Of a DNA stretch of 64,000 nucleotides, positions 63,796 to 64,000 are shown in pieces (within the stretch, counting starts at the first letter, position 1; every line of letters starts with the position of its first letter). Location: contig JAEWIV010000115.1 in the NCBI GenBank assembly GCA_023386865.1, forward strand, positions 22,435-86,434, given 5' to 3'. The position numbers were made by a program, and so were the translations under genes. The stretch is from Pseudomonadota bacterium (GTDB lineage: Bacteria > Pseudomonadota > Alphaproteobacteria > Reyranellales > Reyranellaceae). The notes under the pieces are model-generated. The model made no database searches and was not told the DNA's origin. It worked only from the letters and a program-made list of their open reading frames with translations.

Positions 63796-64000
63796 ATGAT
63801 TCCCAGCAGCCGCATGCTGCTGCGCGCTGGCATCGCCTCAAGGGGCCGTGGTTGCCGGCAGTGCGGGCGGTTGGAAGTACCAGCTCGAGGGTGTCGTGTT
63901 TCAAGGCGGGGTGGCGGGCCCGATCAAAAAGCCGTGCTGGCCGATCCGCGGTGAGGCAATGGATTGGGCCGGTAATGTCGCGGAAGGGTCGGAAGGGGGC
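63796..64000 (+). CDS. Possible hypothetical gene, frameshifted and cut by the window edge
   Basis: ATG 63796 begins MIPSSRMLLRAGIAS, and in another frame (a slip near 63841) the sequence continues GAVVAGSAGGWKYQLEGVVFQGGVAGP to the edge of the window without a stop. Together they would make a protein with a hydrophobic N terminus. No family is recognised; codon choice in the second part looks coding. Confidence 0.3.

Overview
The window is GC-rich, densely coded DNA from a heterotrophic proteobacterium. The mix of Bug-type binding proteins, TRAP and dipeptide ABC transporters, many CaiB/BaiF CoA-transferases, acyl-CoA dehydrogenases and Baeyer-Villiger monooxygenases suggests an alphaproteobacterium of the soil or freshwater kind (for example Rhodospirillales or Hyphomicrobiales relatives). 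That placement is inference from gene content. There are no rRNA, tRNA or CRISPR features. About a dozen loci are broken, many by single-base slips in short homopolymers, so either real decay or imperfect sequence must be kept in mind.

Left part (1-21.7 kb): a TauD-type dioxygenase, two tandem Bug binding proteins and a frameshifted amidohydrolase run leftwards, opposite a GntR regulator. Next comes a long leftward operon (14.05 to 5.17 kb): dipeptide-type ABC transporter (five genes), FadR-type GntR regulator, LLM-class monooxygenase, acyl-CoA dehydrogenase and a 73-residue biotinyl carrier. It is divergent from an acyl-CoA carboxyltransferase, an acyl-CoA synthetase and a second TauD enzyme, and a near-ideal GntR operator lies between the two units. 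Then follow a GlcG/HbpS-like protein, a decayed GMC oxidoreductase, a glutaredoxin-like CGPC protein, and a GrdB-like protein interrupted by one in-frame UGA. That UGA sits in a U-x-x-C motif and is followed at the right distance by a bacterial SECIS-like hairpin, so it is read here as a selenoprotein.

Middle part (22-35.5 kb): a methyltransferase remnant, a complete TRAP transporter (DctP, DctM, DctQ), a MarR-EmrA-EmrB efflux operon, a decayed IS701-type transposase whose truncated end abuts panC, two Baeyer-Villiger monooxygenases and a decayed racemase-like CoA-transferase.

Catabolic core (35.7-51.1 kb): a rightward acyl-CoA dehydrogenase / MaoC / CaiB operon, then a leftward operon headed by an IclR regulator: two MaoC-like half-size dehydratases, a Baeyer-Villiger monooxygenase, a nitronate monooxygenase, a NUDIX hydrolase, two dissimilar acyl-CoA dehydrogenases, an SCP2-type thiolase and a DUF35 Zn-ribbon protein. 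This set resembles the heteromeric side-chain beta-oxidation and retro-aldol machinery of steroid or isoprenoid degraders. An alpha-methylacyl-CoA racemase follows to the right.

Right part (51.1-64 kb): a stand-alone PAS protein, two IS630 remnants bracketing a D-aminoacylase-type amidohydrolase, a CoA-transferase and a frameshifted TetR gene, then a fused pair of truncated genes (enoyl-CoA hydratase and CaiB). Last is a sigma-54 module: an AcoR-like enhancer-binding protein divergent from an LLM monooxygenase / hydrolase operon, with a recognisable -24/-12 promoter and two upstream palindromic sites.
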